A model generated the notes under the pieces. It did no database searches. It saw only the letters and a list, made by a program, of their open reading frames with translations, and was not told the origin of the DNA. The position numbers and the translations under genes were made by a program. This document shows positions 48,692-58,044 of a DNA stretch of 64,000 nt, one piece after another. Each line of letters opens with the position of its first letter. The stretch's first letter is position 1. This DNA comes from Prevotella sp. UBA2711 (GTDB taxonomy: Bacteria; Bacteroidota; Bacteroidia; Bacteroidales; Bacteroidaceae): positions 1 to 64,000 of the forward strand of contig DEKX01000002.1 of assembly GCA_002354095.1 (NCBI GenBank). The letters are read 5' to 3'.

Positions 48692-51600
48692 TTAATATAT
48701 TCTTTTAATTTCGGCACCACGATAGTAGTGCAATAGTATTTCATCATATTTATAACCTTTCTGTCCCATAACGGCAGCTCCTATCTGGCAGAGTCCGACA
48801 CCGTGCCCCCACCCTTTTCCTTTCAGACGGAAGCCTGTGGCGGTCTTCTCTACGTCGAAAGCCGAACTATAGAGATGGGTCTCGCTAAGAGCACGACGTA
48901 TCTCCAACTCCTTACCGATGGTGAAGGTCTTCTTCGTTCCTACAATCTTCAGTTTCCAGATACGTCCGCTTTTGCCTCGTTCCAACGGGATGAGGTCGGT
49001 TATCTTTCCAAAGTCGTCCTTTAGTTTTTCGTTGATGAGATCAGAAATCTCATCCACAGAGTATTCAACGGTCCAGCGATAGAAATCGTTGGTCTCCAGA
49101 TCATAATCATTTAAGACTTGCGAAAGTACCTCTTTATCGTTGGTGTTGCAGAATGGGTCTTCCACAGAGACAAGGTAGGGTTTGGGAGTATCTTCCCAAC
49201 AATACTGGAACTCCTCCGTCACGCCACCACAACATTTAGAGAATCTGGCATCACAGATTTCGTCGCCATAGCACAAGATACAGCCATGCGTAGCTTTCAA
49301 AGCCTGCTCTACTGCCTCACTGGTCTGCTTGGTGATACCCTGATAGCGCTGACAATGGTCGTCGGCACACACGTCAAAGATGGTATGGTCTTCACGATCG
49401 TACCAACGAATCAGTTCGTCGTCCTTTTTGATGAACGAGAAGAATCCGTCTTTACGCTCGTTATTCTCCTCACGACGCCGCATCTGTGCCAACAGCCATG
49501 AGCGCGAAATGACCGCATGAGCTTTCAGTAGTTCCAGTCCTGCCGTAGCCTTCATCTCACTGGAAATAACACTTGCCAGATATTTCTCTACAGGCAATTG
49601 ATTGATAGCCGTAATCTTATCAGACTCGACCACCAAACGGAGCGTTCCCAGGAAGACTTGCGTTTCCTTGCGTTCCCAATGGAAATTGACACCGATAGTT
49701 ACATCATGCAACGAGAAGGAAGCGGAGGGTGACTGTGGAGCAAAGGTCAGTTCACGATACTGCATGCCTCGCCACAATATACCGCCTTCTGAAAATTCAA
49801 CGGTCTGTTCGCCTTCTATCAGCTCGCCTTTTGCCATATAAGGGGCATTCAGCGAGAAGGTGATTTTCTGTCCACTGACAATTCCTACCGATACATCGGG
49901 CTGTTGCGTCTTCTGCAAGGACAGACGGGTATTCGTCTCATTGCTCTTCATTCGTTCAATTACTTGCTGCATCTGTTCTGGTGTCAACGACACTTCACGA
50001 TAGATAGCCAACGCTACCTCTGGTGTTATCTTTCGGAAATCTTCCTCACGCGGTGTTATCAGCAATCCGCCCATATCTACGGCTCCAGGACTGATGATAT
50101 ACTGAGCATCGCCTTCAGCCGCATAGCAGTCAGGACGATGTTTCTTGCGAGGCAAAACCACACTTAGCGTCGTGTCGCCTTTCCGCCAAGTGATGATATT
50201 CATCATTGGCTCGGTTTCCTCCTTCAGCAGAGGTAGCGCGCGATAGAGTTTCTTGAAAAGTCGCTCGTCGTTCTCTAAAGAGTGACTGCGAATCAGGAAA
50301 GCCGCTGATGGATAATCCACTATCTGGTAGATACCGTCTTCTTCGTCCAGTTTGATAATCTCCTGCAAATTACGGCTCAAGCGCTGCCACGAACACTGCA
50401 AGGGCAGGATATCCGAACTGACCGCCTGAAGATGGGCATGATCGGGGGCAGATGCACCGCACTTGGGACCATTATATAAAATGGTGAGACCTGGCGACTG
50501 TTTAGCCAATCGATGCATCTCGGCATACATGGGGAGAATAGCCTGCGGCTGATGCTTCAACGTAGGCAAAGTGAAATGCAAGGGAAGAATGGGGAATGGA
50601 TTGACCAGCAGTTCATAATGCTTGTCAATGACACGATGGATCTGTTCCTTCGGACGATTCTTGGAGCAGAGAAAACAGGGGCGTTCTGCCAAAGAACGCG
50701 CATCTATCTTGGCTCCTGTAGAACGAATACGGGCAGGATTCCACTGAACAGCCATCGTCATCCCCTCGCCCACCAGTTCGCGTGTTTCCACATCAGCTAA
50801 TTCGCGATAGCGCTGACGCACGTCGTCCCAAGCCCACAACTGTCTGTCGAAGAAGCGAATCCACGACGAAGACGCTGCCTGATCGTAACCGCGCAGGTTA
50901 AGCGCCTTGCGGGCTTTGACTTCAAGCGTACGCAAACGGTCTTTGTATAGGTTGTTGGCATTGATTTTCTCTACAGAAAGGGCAGCATCAGAGTTCCCTC
51001 CCCAACGACGACAGAGATAGAGTTCTGTGTAGATTCGACCGATGCGGTATTGACGAGAGAACATTAACCCTAACGCATAGTCTTCACCATAACTGGTATT
51101 AGGAAATCCGAAACTGCGAAGCAATGGCGTAAAGAAAGCCCTGGGAGCACCCAATCCATTGATACGCAGAGCGTTATTCGGTCCATTCTCGTCGGTCCAC
51201 TCCCGATGGTCAATGAGTCCTGGGGGCAGCGTATTCAATTCAAAATCGCACATTCTATAGGAGCCAATCACCATAGCGGCCTGCTGCTTATAAAATGCAT
51301 CGACAATCGTCTGGAGCGTCTTGGGGGAAGAATACAGGTCGTCGGAATCGAGTTGAACGGCAAAACGTCCACAGTAATTACTATATACGGCCTCATTCCA
51401 ACAGCCTCCGATACCCAGGTCGTATCGATCGGGGGTAATGACCACCAGTTTGTCTTCATAACTTGCCATCAGGCCAGACAGGATTTCGGAAGTACCATCG
51501 GTAGAATGATTATCGACTACGATAACATTATACTTGAAGTTTGTTTTCTGCGACAGGGCACTCTCCACTGCATCTTTAATGGTTTTCGCACGATTGAAAA

Positions 51601-52363
51601 CGGGAATAACAACGGAAGCCTCCATCTCGAAATCCTGTTCGTTGAAGTCAACCTCCAGATAGTGGCTCGTATCCACCAATGCACCGATTTCACGCAGATG
51701 GGCAGTGCAGGCTTGTTCCATCTCTATCTGCACCTCACGATTGGCAGGATTCACGTAATCAAACTGCTTGACGCCTGACGCCCTGAGGTCGGTTTCTTCC
51801 TCCGTATAGAGATACTCGTTCAGATGTAACAGTTCGCCCTCCCGACTCAAGAACAGACGGAGGTCATAGAAACCAGCCCACTGATAATCACGCTCTCTGT
51901 CGGATGTAGCATACTTATGAATCAGAGAGGTGGGTATCAGCAATAACGACCCGAAATCGAAATCGTTTCGCAGCGCACCTTCCTGATAGTCTATTACAGG
52001 ATGAGCCTTGCGCTCGCCAGCCTCCATCTGCACTCGATCGCTATATACCATAGCTGCCTGTGCATCTTCCGCAGATAAGAGCATGCGCGCCAGTGCCGTA
52101 GGTCCTAATGTAATGGGGGTGGGTTTCAGACTCAGCAACGTATATGGGGCTACTGCATGTTCTGCCACCAACATGATACATTGACTGCTCTGCAACTGCT
52201 CGGTTACGAGTATGGTACAGTCTTGCGGTGCCTCCGTATCTGTTGCTTCGTTCATCAACAAAAAGATGTGACGCACCATGTTGCTTTGTCGCAACTGACC
52301 TATCATGTCGGCTAGTGATTCCACTGACTGACAGGCCAAAAAACAATCTATTTTGTTTCGCAT
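48692..52363 (-). CDS. Glycosyltransferase-HIT-SpoIID triple fusion
   Basis: 1223 residues. Region 1-245: no clear family. Residues 248-480: GT2-like domain with VVIPVFNRA, VVDNHSTDG and the DxD-like QLDSDDLY (337-344). Residues 555-780: DUF4922/nucleotidyltransferase of the HIT superfamily with CFLCSKNRPKEQ and the HxHxQ triad at 642-646 (DHAHLQ). Residues 820-1223: SpoIID/LytB domain with EKYLASVISSEM, a Cys-rich insert (FSKCCGG) and GWGHGVGLCQIGA near 1190. SpoIID binds or cuts denuded glycan in spore formers. A GT, a phosphorylase-like and a wall-binding domain in one cytosolic-looking chain (no signal peptide) next to an AmpG-like permease suggest muropeptide sugar handling; this is inference. 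Confidence 0.8.
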   Translation of the reverse strand: MRNKIDCFLACQSVESLADMIGQLRQSNMVRHIFLLMNEATDTEAPQDCTILVTEQLQSSQCIMLVAEHAVAPYTLLSLKPTPITLGPTALARMLLSAEDAQAAMVYSDRVQMEAGERKAHPVIDYQEGALRNDFDFGSLLLIPTSLIHKYATSDRERDYQWAGFYDLRLFLSREGELLHLNEYLYTEEETDLRASGVKQFDYVNPANREVQIEMEQACTAHLREIGALVDTSHYLEVDFNEQDFEMEASVVIPVFNRAKTIKDAVESALSQKTNFKYNVIVVDNHSTDGTSEILSGLMASYEDKLVVITPDRYDLGIGGCWNEAVYSNYCGRFAVQLDSDDLYSSPKTLQTIVDAFYKQQAAMVIGSYRMCDFELNTLPPGLIDHREWTDENGPNNALRINGLGAPRAFFTPLLRSFGFPNTSYGEDYALGLMFSRQYRIGRIYTELYLCRRWGGNSDAALSVEKINANNLYKDRLRTLEVKARKALNLRGYDQAASSSWIRFFDRQLWAWDDVRQRYRELADVETRELVGEGMTMAVQWNPARIRSTGAKIDARSLAERPCFLCSKNRPKEQIHRVIDKHYELLVNPFPILPLHFTLPTLKHQPQAILPMYAEMHRLAKQSPGLTILYNGPKCGASAPDHAHLQAVSSDILPLQCSWQRLSRNLQEIIKLDEEDGIYQIVDYPSAAFLIRSHSLENDERLFKKLYRALPLLKEETEPMMNIITWRKGDTTLSVVLPRKKHRPDCYAAEGDAQYIISPGAVDMGGLLITPREEDFRKITPEVALAIYREVSLTPEQMQQVIERMKSNETNTRLSLQKTQQPDVSVGIVSGQKITFSLNAPYMAKGELIEGEQTVEFSEGGILWRGMQYRELTFAPQSPSASFSLHDVTIGVNFHWERKETQVFLGTLRLVVESDKITAINQLPVEKYLASVISSEMKATAGLELLKAHAVISRSWLLAQMRRREENNERKDGFFSFIKKDDELIRWYDREDHTIFDVCADDHCQRYQGITKQTSEAVEQALKATHGCILCYGDEICDARFSKCCGGVTEEFQYCWEDTPKPYLVSVEDPFCNTNDKEVLSQVLNDYDLETNDFYRWTVEYSVDEISDLINEKLKDDFGKITDLIPLERGKSGRIWKLKIVGTKKTFTIGKELEIRRALSETHLYSSAFDVEKTATGFRLKGKGWGHGVGLCQIGAAVMGQKGYKYDEILLHYYRGAEIKRIY

Positions 52364-52391
52364 TTTATGATTAGCACTTTAAAATTAGGCA

Positions 52392-52399
52392 CAAAGGTA
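52392..52399 (-). promoter_or_regulatory. Promoter -7 box of the triple fusion-AmpG operon
   Basis: TACCTTTG on the minus strand, 28 nt before the ATG. Confidence 0.6.
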
Positions 52400-52443
52400 C
52401 AACTTTTTCTGTAAAATCTGCACTATTGCTCAAAATAATTTTG

Positions 52444-52451
52444 TACCTTTG
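52444..52451 (+). promoter_or_regulatory. Promoter -7 box of rlmN
   Basis: TACCTTTG, 5 nt before the ATG. Confidence 0.65.
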
Positions 52452-52456
52452 CACTC

Positions 52457-53491
52457 ATGAATTCAAAAGTGAGACTTTTGGGAATGACGGTTGATGAGCT
52501 GAAAGGTGTCGTCAGCCAACTGGGTATGCCTGCCTTTACGGCCAAGCAGATGGCGCAATGGCTCTATGAGAAGCATGCCCGGAGTATTGATGAAATGACA
52601 AATCTCTCGAAGCAAAACCGTCAGCGACTGGCTGAAGGATATGAGGTGGGAATCATGCCGCACATCGACTGCCAACGCTCAAAAGACGGCACCATCAAAT
52701 ATCTATTCCCTGTTGAAGGTGGAGGATTCGTAGAAACCGTCTATATCCCCGACAACGACCGTGCTACCATCTGCGTCTCCTGTCAGGTTGGTTGCAAAAT
52801 GAATTGTCTGTTCTGCCAGACGGGCAAGCAAGGATGGCAAGGCAATCTTACTGCCGCCGACATCCTGAACCAGATTTATGCACTGCCCGAGGCGGAAAAA
52901 CTGACAAACATCGTGTTTATGGGACAAGGCGAACCGATGGACAATCTGGATGCAGTACTCCGTGTATGCGAAATCATGACGGCAGACTGGGGCTACAAAT
53001 GGAGCCCGAAGCGCATTACGGTGAGTTCGGTTGGCGTACGTCATAAACTGAAGCGATATCTTGACGAAAGCGAATGTCATGTAGCTATCTCCATGCACTC
53101 GCCCTTGCACGAGCAACGTCTGCAACTGATGCCCGCAGAAAAAGCAATGCCTATCAGTGAGACCGTCGAACTGTTGCGTCAATACGACTTTACCCATCAG
53201 CGCCGTTGCTCCTTTGAATATATCTGTTTCGGAGGCCTGAACGATTCGCCTGTCTATGGACGCGAAATCGTTAAATTGCTCGAAGGACTGGAATGTCGCG
53301 TCAATTTAATCCGATTTCATGAAATTCCTAACGTTGACCTCCCTTCGTCCGACGAGAAGCGCATGGAGTCTTTACGAGACTATCTGACTCATCACGGCAT
53401 CACGACCACCATTCGTGCCAGTCGGGGACAAGATATTCTGGCCGCCTGCGGCCTATTGAGTACAGCTCACAACCCTAACAACCCAATATAA
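52457..53491 (+). CDS. rlmN: 23S rRNA A2503 / tRNA A37 C2-methyltransferase
   Basis: 344 residues, radical SAM. The cluster motif CxxxCxxC is at Cys113, Cys117 and Cys120 (CKMNCLFC); the partner Cys sits near the C-terminus. FMGQGEPMDN is also typical. It methylates A2503 in 23S rRNA through a two-SAM mechanism. First gene of a conserved Bacteroidota block ending at secG; the box ends 5 nt before its ATG. Confidence 0.94.
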   Translation: MNSKVRLLGMTVDELKGVVSQLGMPAFTAKQMAQWLYEKHARSIDEMTNLSKQNRQRLAEGYEVGIMPHIDCQRSKDGTIKYLFPVEGGGFVETVYIPDNDRATICVSCQVGCKMNCLFCQTGKQGWQGNLTAADILNQIYALPEAEKLTNIVFMGQGEPMDNLDAVLRVCEIMTADWGYKWSPKRITVSSVGVRHKLKRYLDESECHVAISMHSPLHEQRLQLMPAEKAMPISETVELLRQYDFTHQRRCSFEYICFGGLNDSPVYGREIVKLLEGLECRVNLIRFHEIPNVDLPSSDEKRMESLRDYLTHHGITTTIRASRGQDILAACGLLSTAHNPNNPI

Positions 53492-53493
53492 TT

Positions 53494-54603
53494 ATGGAAG
53501 AAAAAATGATTCGCGTGGCTATCACGCAAGGAGATACAAACGGAATCGGCTATGAGGTGATTTTCAAGACCTTTGCCGACCCTGGTATGCTGGAGTTATG
53601 CACTCCGATTATCTATGGATCGCCCAAGATTGCAGCTTATCACAGAAAGGCATTGAATCTGGAAACAAATTTCAGCATCATCAATCATGCTGAGGAAGCC
53701 CGCAACGGCAGAGTTAATCTGCTGACATGCTTCGACAAAGAGGTGAAAGTGGAACTTGGTCAACCCGCACAAGAGGCTGGAGAAGCCGCCTTTATAGCAC
53801 TCGATAAAGCTATGACCGACTATCGTAAAGGACTCTTCGACGTGTTGGTAACCGCCCCTATCAATAAGGCAACTATCCAGAATCGTGAATTTCATTTCCC
53901 CGGTCATACGGAGTATATTGAAGCGAGCGTTGGCGACGGTCAGAAAGCATTGATGATATTGATGAACGAGAGTCTGCGTGTAGCCTTAGTGACCACTCAC
54001 CTGCCTATCAAGGACGTTTCCAAGGCCATTACGAAGGAAGCTATTATCGAGAAAGCCACCATCTTCCATCGGAGTTTGAAGCGCGACTTCCGCATTTCCA
54101 ATCCTCGCATCGCCATTCTGGCACTCAACCCCCATGCAGGTGACAACGGACTTTTAGGCTCTGAGGAACAGCAAGTCATCATACCTGCTATTGCGGAATT
54201 GGAGAAACAAGGTATTCAGGCCTTTGGCCCCTACCCTGCCGACGGTTTCTTTGGCAGTAATTCATATCACCACTTCGATGGTGTACTTGCGATGTATCAT
54301 GACCAGGGCTTGGCTCCTTTCAAAACAATTGCTTTGGAAAGTGGTGTCAACTTTACAGCCGGACTTCCCATCGTCCGTACATCGCCTGACCATGGTACTG
54401 CCTACGACATAGCAGGACAAGGAATAGCCGACGAAAATTCATTCCGACAGGCTGTCTTTACGGCTATTGACGTTTATCGGAATCGCCAGTACTACGATGA
54501 GCCTCTGCAGAATCCGCTCCCCAAGCTATTCCACGAAAAACGTGACGATAGCGAGAAGGTGCGATTTGCTATTCCCAAGGCTAAAGACACCTCGGAAAGT
54601 TAA
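53494..54603 (+). CDS. pdxA: 4-hydroxythreonine-4-phosphate dehydrogenase
   Basis: 369 residues. IAITQGDTNGIGYEV at the start, VTAPINKATIQ, PGHTEYI, LNPHAGDNGLLGSEE and MYHDQGLAPFK (zinc His) mark PdxA. It oxidises 4-phosphohydroxythreonine in the DXP-dependent vitamin B6 pathway. The slight N-terminal variation (MEEKMIRVA) leaves two in-frame ATGs. It follows rlmN by two bases. Confidence 0.94.
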   Translation: MEEKMIRVAITQGDTNGIGYEVIFKTFADPGMLELCTPIIYGSPKIAAYHRKALNLETNFSIINHAEEARNGRVNLLTCFDKEVKVELGQPAQEAGEAAFIALDKAMTDYRKGLFDVLVTAPINKATIQNREFHFPGHTEYIEASVGDGQKALMILMNESLRVALVTTHLPIKDVSKAITKEAIIEKATIFHRSLKRDFRISNPRIAILALNPHAGDNGLLGSEEQQVIIPAIAELEKQGIQAFGPYPADGFFGSNSYHHFDGVLAMYHDQGLAPFKTIALESGVNFTAGLPIVRTSPDHGTAYDIAGQGIADENSFRQAVFTAIDVYRNRQYYDEPLQNPLPKLFHEKRDDSEKVRFAIPKAKDTSES

Positions 54604-54642
54604 ATTTCTGCCAAAGTGTGCCATTATGTCAGATTTTCTTTG

Positions 54643-54650
54643 TACCTTTG
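54643..54650 (+). promoter_or_regulatory. Internal promoter -7 box before the sigma-54 activator
   Basis: TACCTTTG, 8 nt before the ATG, within an otherwise tight gene block. Confidence 0.6.
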
Positions 54651-54658
54651 CAGGCTAA

Positions 54659-55885
54659 ATGAAGTATACGGAGCTACAGACCATTAAACAGCGCTATAAT
54701 ATCGTAGGTAACTGCGAAGCACTGAACCATGCGCTGGATGTCGCCTTACAGGTGGCACCTACCGACTTGAGCGTACTCATAGTGGGCGAAAGCGGTGTGG
54801 GTAAGGAAATTATTCCTCGTGTCATTCACGACAATTCTCCACGTCGTCGCGAGAAATACTTTGCCATTAACTGTGGCTCTATTCCCGAAGGTACTATCGA
54901 CAGTGAATTGTTCGGACACGTAAAGGGTTCTTTCACAGGAGCCATCAATGATTCACCAGGTTATTTCGGTGTAGCCAACAAGGGCACTCTCTTTTTAGAC
55001 GAAGTGGGTGAACTGCCACTGGCCACTCAGGCACGACTACTTCGTGTACTGGAAACGGGCGAATACATCCCCGTCGGAGCTACAGAGGTTCGTAAGACGG
55101 ATGTTCGTATCGTGGCGGCTACTAACGTCAATATCCGGCAGGCTATCAGCGAAGGACGCTTCCGCGAAGATCTGTATTACCGTCTGAACTCCATCCCCAT
55201 TCAAATACCACCCCTTAGAGAACGCGGCGAGGATATCGTCCTGCTGTTCCGTTTGTTTGCGTTGCAAATGGCTGAGAAATATCGGATGGATAAGGTGGTG
55301 CTCACCGACGAGGCTAAACAGATGCTCATGCGCTATAAATGGCCAGGCAACGTGCGCCAACTGAAGAACATCACCGAGCAGATATCTATTCTTTCTACCG
55401 AACGACAGATTACACCCGAAATCCTTGCGCGCTTCATTCCGCAGAATCAGGAAACTACGCAATTGGCTACTATCCACGCCGACGGTGACCATTCGTTTGA
55501 GAACGAGAGGGAAATCCTTTACAAGATTCTCTTCGAACTGCGTAGCAATGTGAATGATATGCGTCGTGAGATGAGTACGCTGAAGAAACAGATGGAGGAC
55601 ATCAAGTCCGTACCTGCATCAACAGTGCCCACCATACCGGCGTCTGCCACGATACCTTCTATTCCGACCATCCCCTCACCTTCAACAATGGAAGATGCGG
55701 TAGCCGAGGAATACGTTGAGCCCATCAAGGAACCCGAGAATCTGAATCTTGACGCTTGGAGTCGTCAGGCTCTGGAAAAGGCGCTCGACCGTAATGGGGG
55801 TAATAGGAAAAAAGCTGCTCAGGAATTGGGCATCAGTGATCGCACATTATATAGAAGACTTAAACAATATGGACTGGACAAATAA
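54659..55885 (+). CDS. Sigma-54 activator without a sensory domain
   Basis: 408 residues. AAA+ domain starts almost at once: GESGVGKE Walker A, GSFTGA loop (GAFTGA with Ala to Ser), TLFLDEVGELP Walker B, RLNSIPIQIPPLRERGEDI. Then a Pro/Thr-rich linker with runs of TIP (about 315-360) and a Fis-type HTH (NRKKAAQELGISDRTLYRRL). With no receiver or GAF domain it may be constitutive or controlled by abundance. It implies an RpoN elsewhere. lptE starts 17 bases before its end. Confidence 0.92.
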   Translation: MKYTELQTIKQRYNIVGNCEALNHALDVALQVAPTDLSVLIVGESGVGKEIIPRVIHDNSPRRREKYFAINCGSIPEGTIDSELFGHVKGSFTGAINDSPGYFGVANKGTLFLDEVGELPLATQARLLRVLETGEYIPVGATEVRKTDVRIVAATNVNIRQAISEGRFREDLYYRLNSIPIQIPPLRERGEDIVLLFRLFALQMAEKYRMDKVVLTDEAKQMLMRYKWPGNVRQLKNITEQISILSTERQITPEILARFIPQNQETTQLATIHADGDHSFENEREILYKILFELRSNVNDMRREMSTLKKQMEDIKSVPASTVPTIPASATIPSIPTIPSPSTMEDAVAEEYVEPIKEPENLNLDAWSRQALEKALDRNGGNRKKAAQELGISDRTLYRRLKQYGLDK

Positions 55886-56387
55886 ACTTCGTACCCTCTG
55901 TGGCCTCGCAATGGTTATGTTGCTCGTGGCTTGCTCCGTTAGTTATAAGTTCAACGGTGCCAGTATAGACTATACGAAGACGAAGACTATCCAGATAGCC
56001 GATTTCCCCATTCGTTCCGCTTATGTGTGGGGACCCATGGGACCTATGTTCAACAACCAGCTGAAGGATGAATTTGCCAACCACACACGTCTTGAACAGG
56101 TGCGCAGAAACGGTGACCTTAAAATAGAAGGTGAAATTACGCAATATCAGCAACGCAATAAGTCGGTATCGTCTGAAGGCTATTCTGCTCAAACCGAACT
56201 GTCAATGACGGTCAATGTGCGCTTCACCAACAACACGAACCATAAGGAAGACTTCGAACGCCAGTTTACGGCGTCAGCGACATACGAGACTACACGATCA
56301 CTGAACTCCGTACAGGAAGAACTGGTGACACAGATGGTCAAAGACCTCTGCGAACAAATATTCAATGCCACGGTGGCGAATTGGTAA
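55869..56387 (+). CDS. lptE: LptE-like LPS assembly lipoprotein
   Basis: 172 residues with lipobox LVACS (Cys near 22). KTIQIADFPIRSA, then a small alpha/beta core with a long variable middle, matches the Bacteroidota LptE family that plugs LptD in the outer membrane. The ATG 55869 lies inside the activator gene's last codons. It is followed by the TPR protein 6 bases later. Confidence 0.8.
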   Translation: MDWTNKLRTLCGLAMVMLLVACSVSYKFNGASIDYTKTKTIQIADFPIRSAYVWGPMGPMFNNQLKDEFANHTRLEQVRRNGDLKIEGEITQYQQRNKSVSSEGYSAQTELSMTVNVRFTNNTNHKEDFERQFTASATYETTRSLNSVQEELVTQMVKDLCEQIFNATVANW

Positions 56388-56393
56388 GATATA

Positions 56394-57149
56394 ATGGATT
56401 TAGTAGAGTTGATCAATCACCCAGAACGAATGGACCGCGACACACTATATGAGTTGCGCTCTATGCTGGCTTTGCATCCCTACTTCCAGACGGTACGTCT
56501 GCTCATGCTCCAGAATCTTTACCTCCTTCACGACCCCTCCTTCGATGAGGAATTGCGGCGCTCAGCTGTATATATTACCGACAGGCGTCGCCTCTTCAAT
56601 CTCGTGGAGGCAGCTCACTATCAGCTGCAGCCTGCTGCAACAAAGTCGCAACCAACGACAAACAACCAGGAGAGCCGCACCATGTCGCTGATTGACTCCT
56701 TCCTCGACTCTATCCCTGCAGAGAAGCAGGAGACTGCAAACCATCAAAAGCGTCGCCCTACTCCCAAAGACGCTACAGTCGATTATGTGGCTTACTTGAT
56801 GGAAAACGATGACACTACGCTGGCAGACAGCCAAACGCCACAGATGCAAGGACAGGACCTCATCGACCACTTCTTGCAAGAGGAACAGGGGCGCATACTG
56901 CTCAACGAATTAACCTATGAGGATAATTCCTCCGACACTCCTCCCGCAGTGGAAGAGGAAGAACCTGCCGAAGAAGAATACTTCACCGAGACGCTGGCGC
57001 GCATCTATATTAAACAAGGACGCTATCAGAAGGCACTCGACATCATTCATCGGCTTAGCAGCAACTATCCAGAGAAGAATGTCTATTTTGCCGACCAAAT
57101 ACGCTTCTTAGAGAAATTAATAATAAACAATAATAATAAACAAAAGTAA
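56394..57149 (+). CDS. TPR-like protein between lptE and secG
   Basis: 251 residues, not clearly a known family beyond a C-terminal TPR-like pair (about 205-245: ETLARIYIKQGRYQKALDII). The N-terminus (1-85) is helical (MDLVELINHPERMDRDTLYEL), the middle low-complexity: QPAATKSQPTTNNQESRTM, coded by simple words, then an acidic block. The lptE-TPR-secG order is common in Bacteroidales, hence it may help in envelope protein handling. Function not known. Confidence 0.78.
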   Translation: MDLVELINHPERMDRDTLYELRSMLALHPYFQTVRLLMLQNLYLLHDPSFDEELRRSAVYITDRRRLFNLVEAAHYQLQPAATKSQPTTNNQESRTMSLIDSFLDSIPAEKQETANHQKRRPTPKDATVDYVAYLMENDDTTLADSQTPQMQGQDLIDHFLQEEQGRILLNELTYEDNSSDTPPAVEEEEPAEEEYFTETLARIYIKQGRYQKALDIIHRLSSNYPEKNVYFADQIRFLEKLIINNNNKQK

Positions 57150-57150
57150 C

Positions 57151-57552
57151 ATGTACACATTATTTGTAATTCTAATCGTTATTGCAGCCATACTGATGAT
57201 TGGTATTGTGCTGATTCAAGAGTCAAAAGGTGGCGGTCTGTCTTCCAGCTTTGCTGGATACAACCAGATTGGCGGTGTTCGCAAAACCACCGATTTCGTA
57301 GAGAAAGCAACATGGGGACTCGCCCTTGCGATGGTCGTCTTCAGTGTTGTATGTGCTTGGGTAGCTCCTACAGCTACTTCTGACACATCTGTGATGGAGA
57401 ATTATCAGGCACCTGCTACCAATCCTAACACATTGCCAGGATTCGGAGCCAGCCAGACCAAAGATGCTGCTACTCCTGCTGCACCTGCCGATGCCAAAGC
57501 TCCTGCTACTCCAGCAGAAGCTCCAAAAGCACCTGCACAGCCTGCTAAGTAA
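57151..57552 (+). CDS. secG: Preprotein translocase subunit SecG
   Basis: 133 residues. Two membrane helices (1-22, 52-70) with the SecG-type turn QESKGGGLSSSFAGYNQIGG. The C-terminal tail from about 95 is Ala/Pro/Lys-rich (repeats of APATPA), longer than in E. coli. It joins SecYE in the inner membrane. One base after the TPR gene; its transcript end is not obvious before the tRNA. Confidence 0.92.
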   Translation: MYTLFVILIVIAAILMIGIVLIQESKGGGLSSSFAGYNQIGGVRKTTDFVEKATWGLALAMVVFSVVCAWVAPTATSDTSVMENYQAPATNPNTLPGFGASQTKDAATPAAPADAKAPATPAEAPKAPAQPAK

Positions 57553-57580
57553 AGATTTTCTGCAAAAAGTGCGGGATTTA

Positions 57581-57612
57581 TTTGGTAATCTCAAATAATT
57601 CCCGTACCTTTG
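57581..57612 (+). promoter_or_regulatory. Promoter of tRNA-His
   Basis: TTTG at 57581-57584, 20 nt, TACCTTTG at 57605-57612. Confidence 0.82.
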
Positions 57613-57642
57613 CACTCGCTTTCCAAAAGAAAGTGCACGATG

Positions 57643-57716
57643 GTGCCCGTAGTTCAGTTGGTTAGAGCGTCAGATTGTGGTTCTGAATGTCGACGGTTCG
57701 AGTCCGTCCGGGCACC
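57643..57716 (+). tRNA. tRNA-His (GTG)
   Basis: A cloverleaf is readable: acceptor GTGCCCG/CGGGCAC, D arm around AGTTCAGTTGGTTAGAGC, anticodon loop TTGTGGT with anticodon GTG, T arm GGTTCGAGTCC. The G at 57642 is the candidate G-1 encoded in DNA, and C at 57716 the matching discriminator; CCA is not fully encoded. Confidence 0.95.
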
Positions 57717-57723
57717 CAAGATA

Positions 57724-57757
57724 AAGGCTTGTAGGTCAAACACTTACAAGCCTTTTT
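57724..57757 (+). terminator. Terminator of tRNA-His
   Basis: AAGGCTTGTA and TACAAGCCTT form a 10-bp stem, followed by a T run. Confidence 0.88.
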
Positions 57758-58044
57758 TGTTTCCTTTTTAGAACATAGTTTTAAGTTAAAATTAACTCAA
57801 TTTCTGCTAAATTACTGTTAAATTGTGCGCTTTTGGCGCAAAATCGCCGCAAAATCGCCGCAAAAATCCATTACCCTATTTTTATCCATTCCTAAGACAT
57901 TTTTATGCCTATTTTATTTTCAAAAATGAATCTCATAACCAAAAATGGAAACGAAAATTGTGAAGACACGACATTCAGACGTGTATTCTGAATGTTGCGA
58001 CACTCAGACCCTCCGTAAGCTTATTGATACAAATATTTCACTAG
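57758..58044. other. Non-coding stretch before the IS remnant
   Basis: AT-rich. It holds a tandem AAATCGCCGC pair near 57841-57862 and a hairpin CGACATTCAGA/TCTGAATGTTG at 57969-57997 followed by a similar word (cgacactcagac). No gene, RNA or promoter I can name. Confidence 0.6.
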
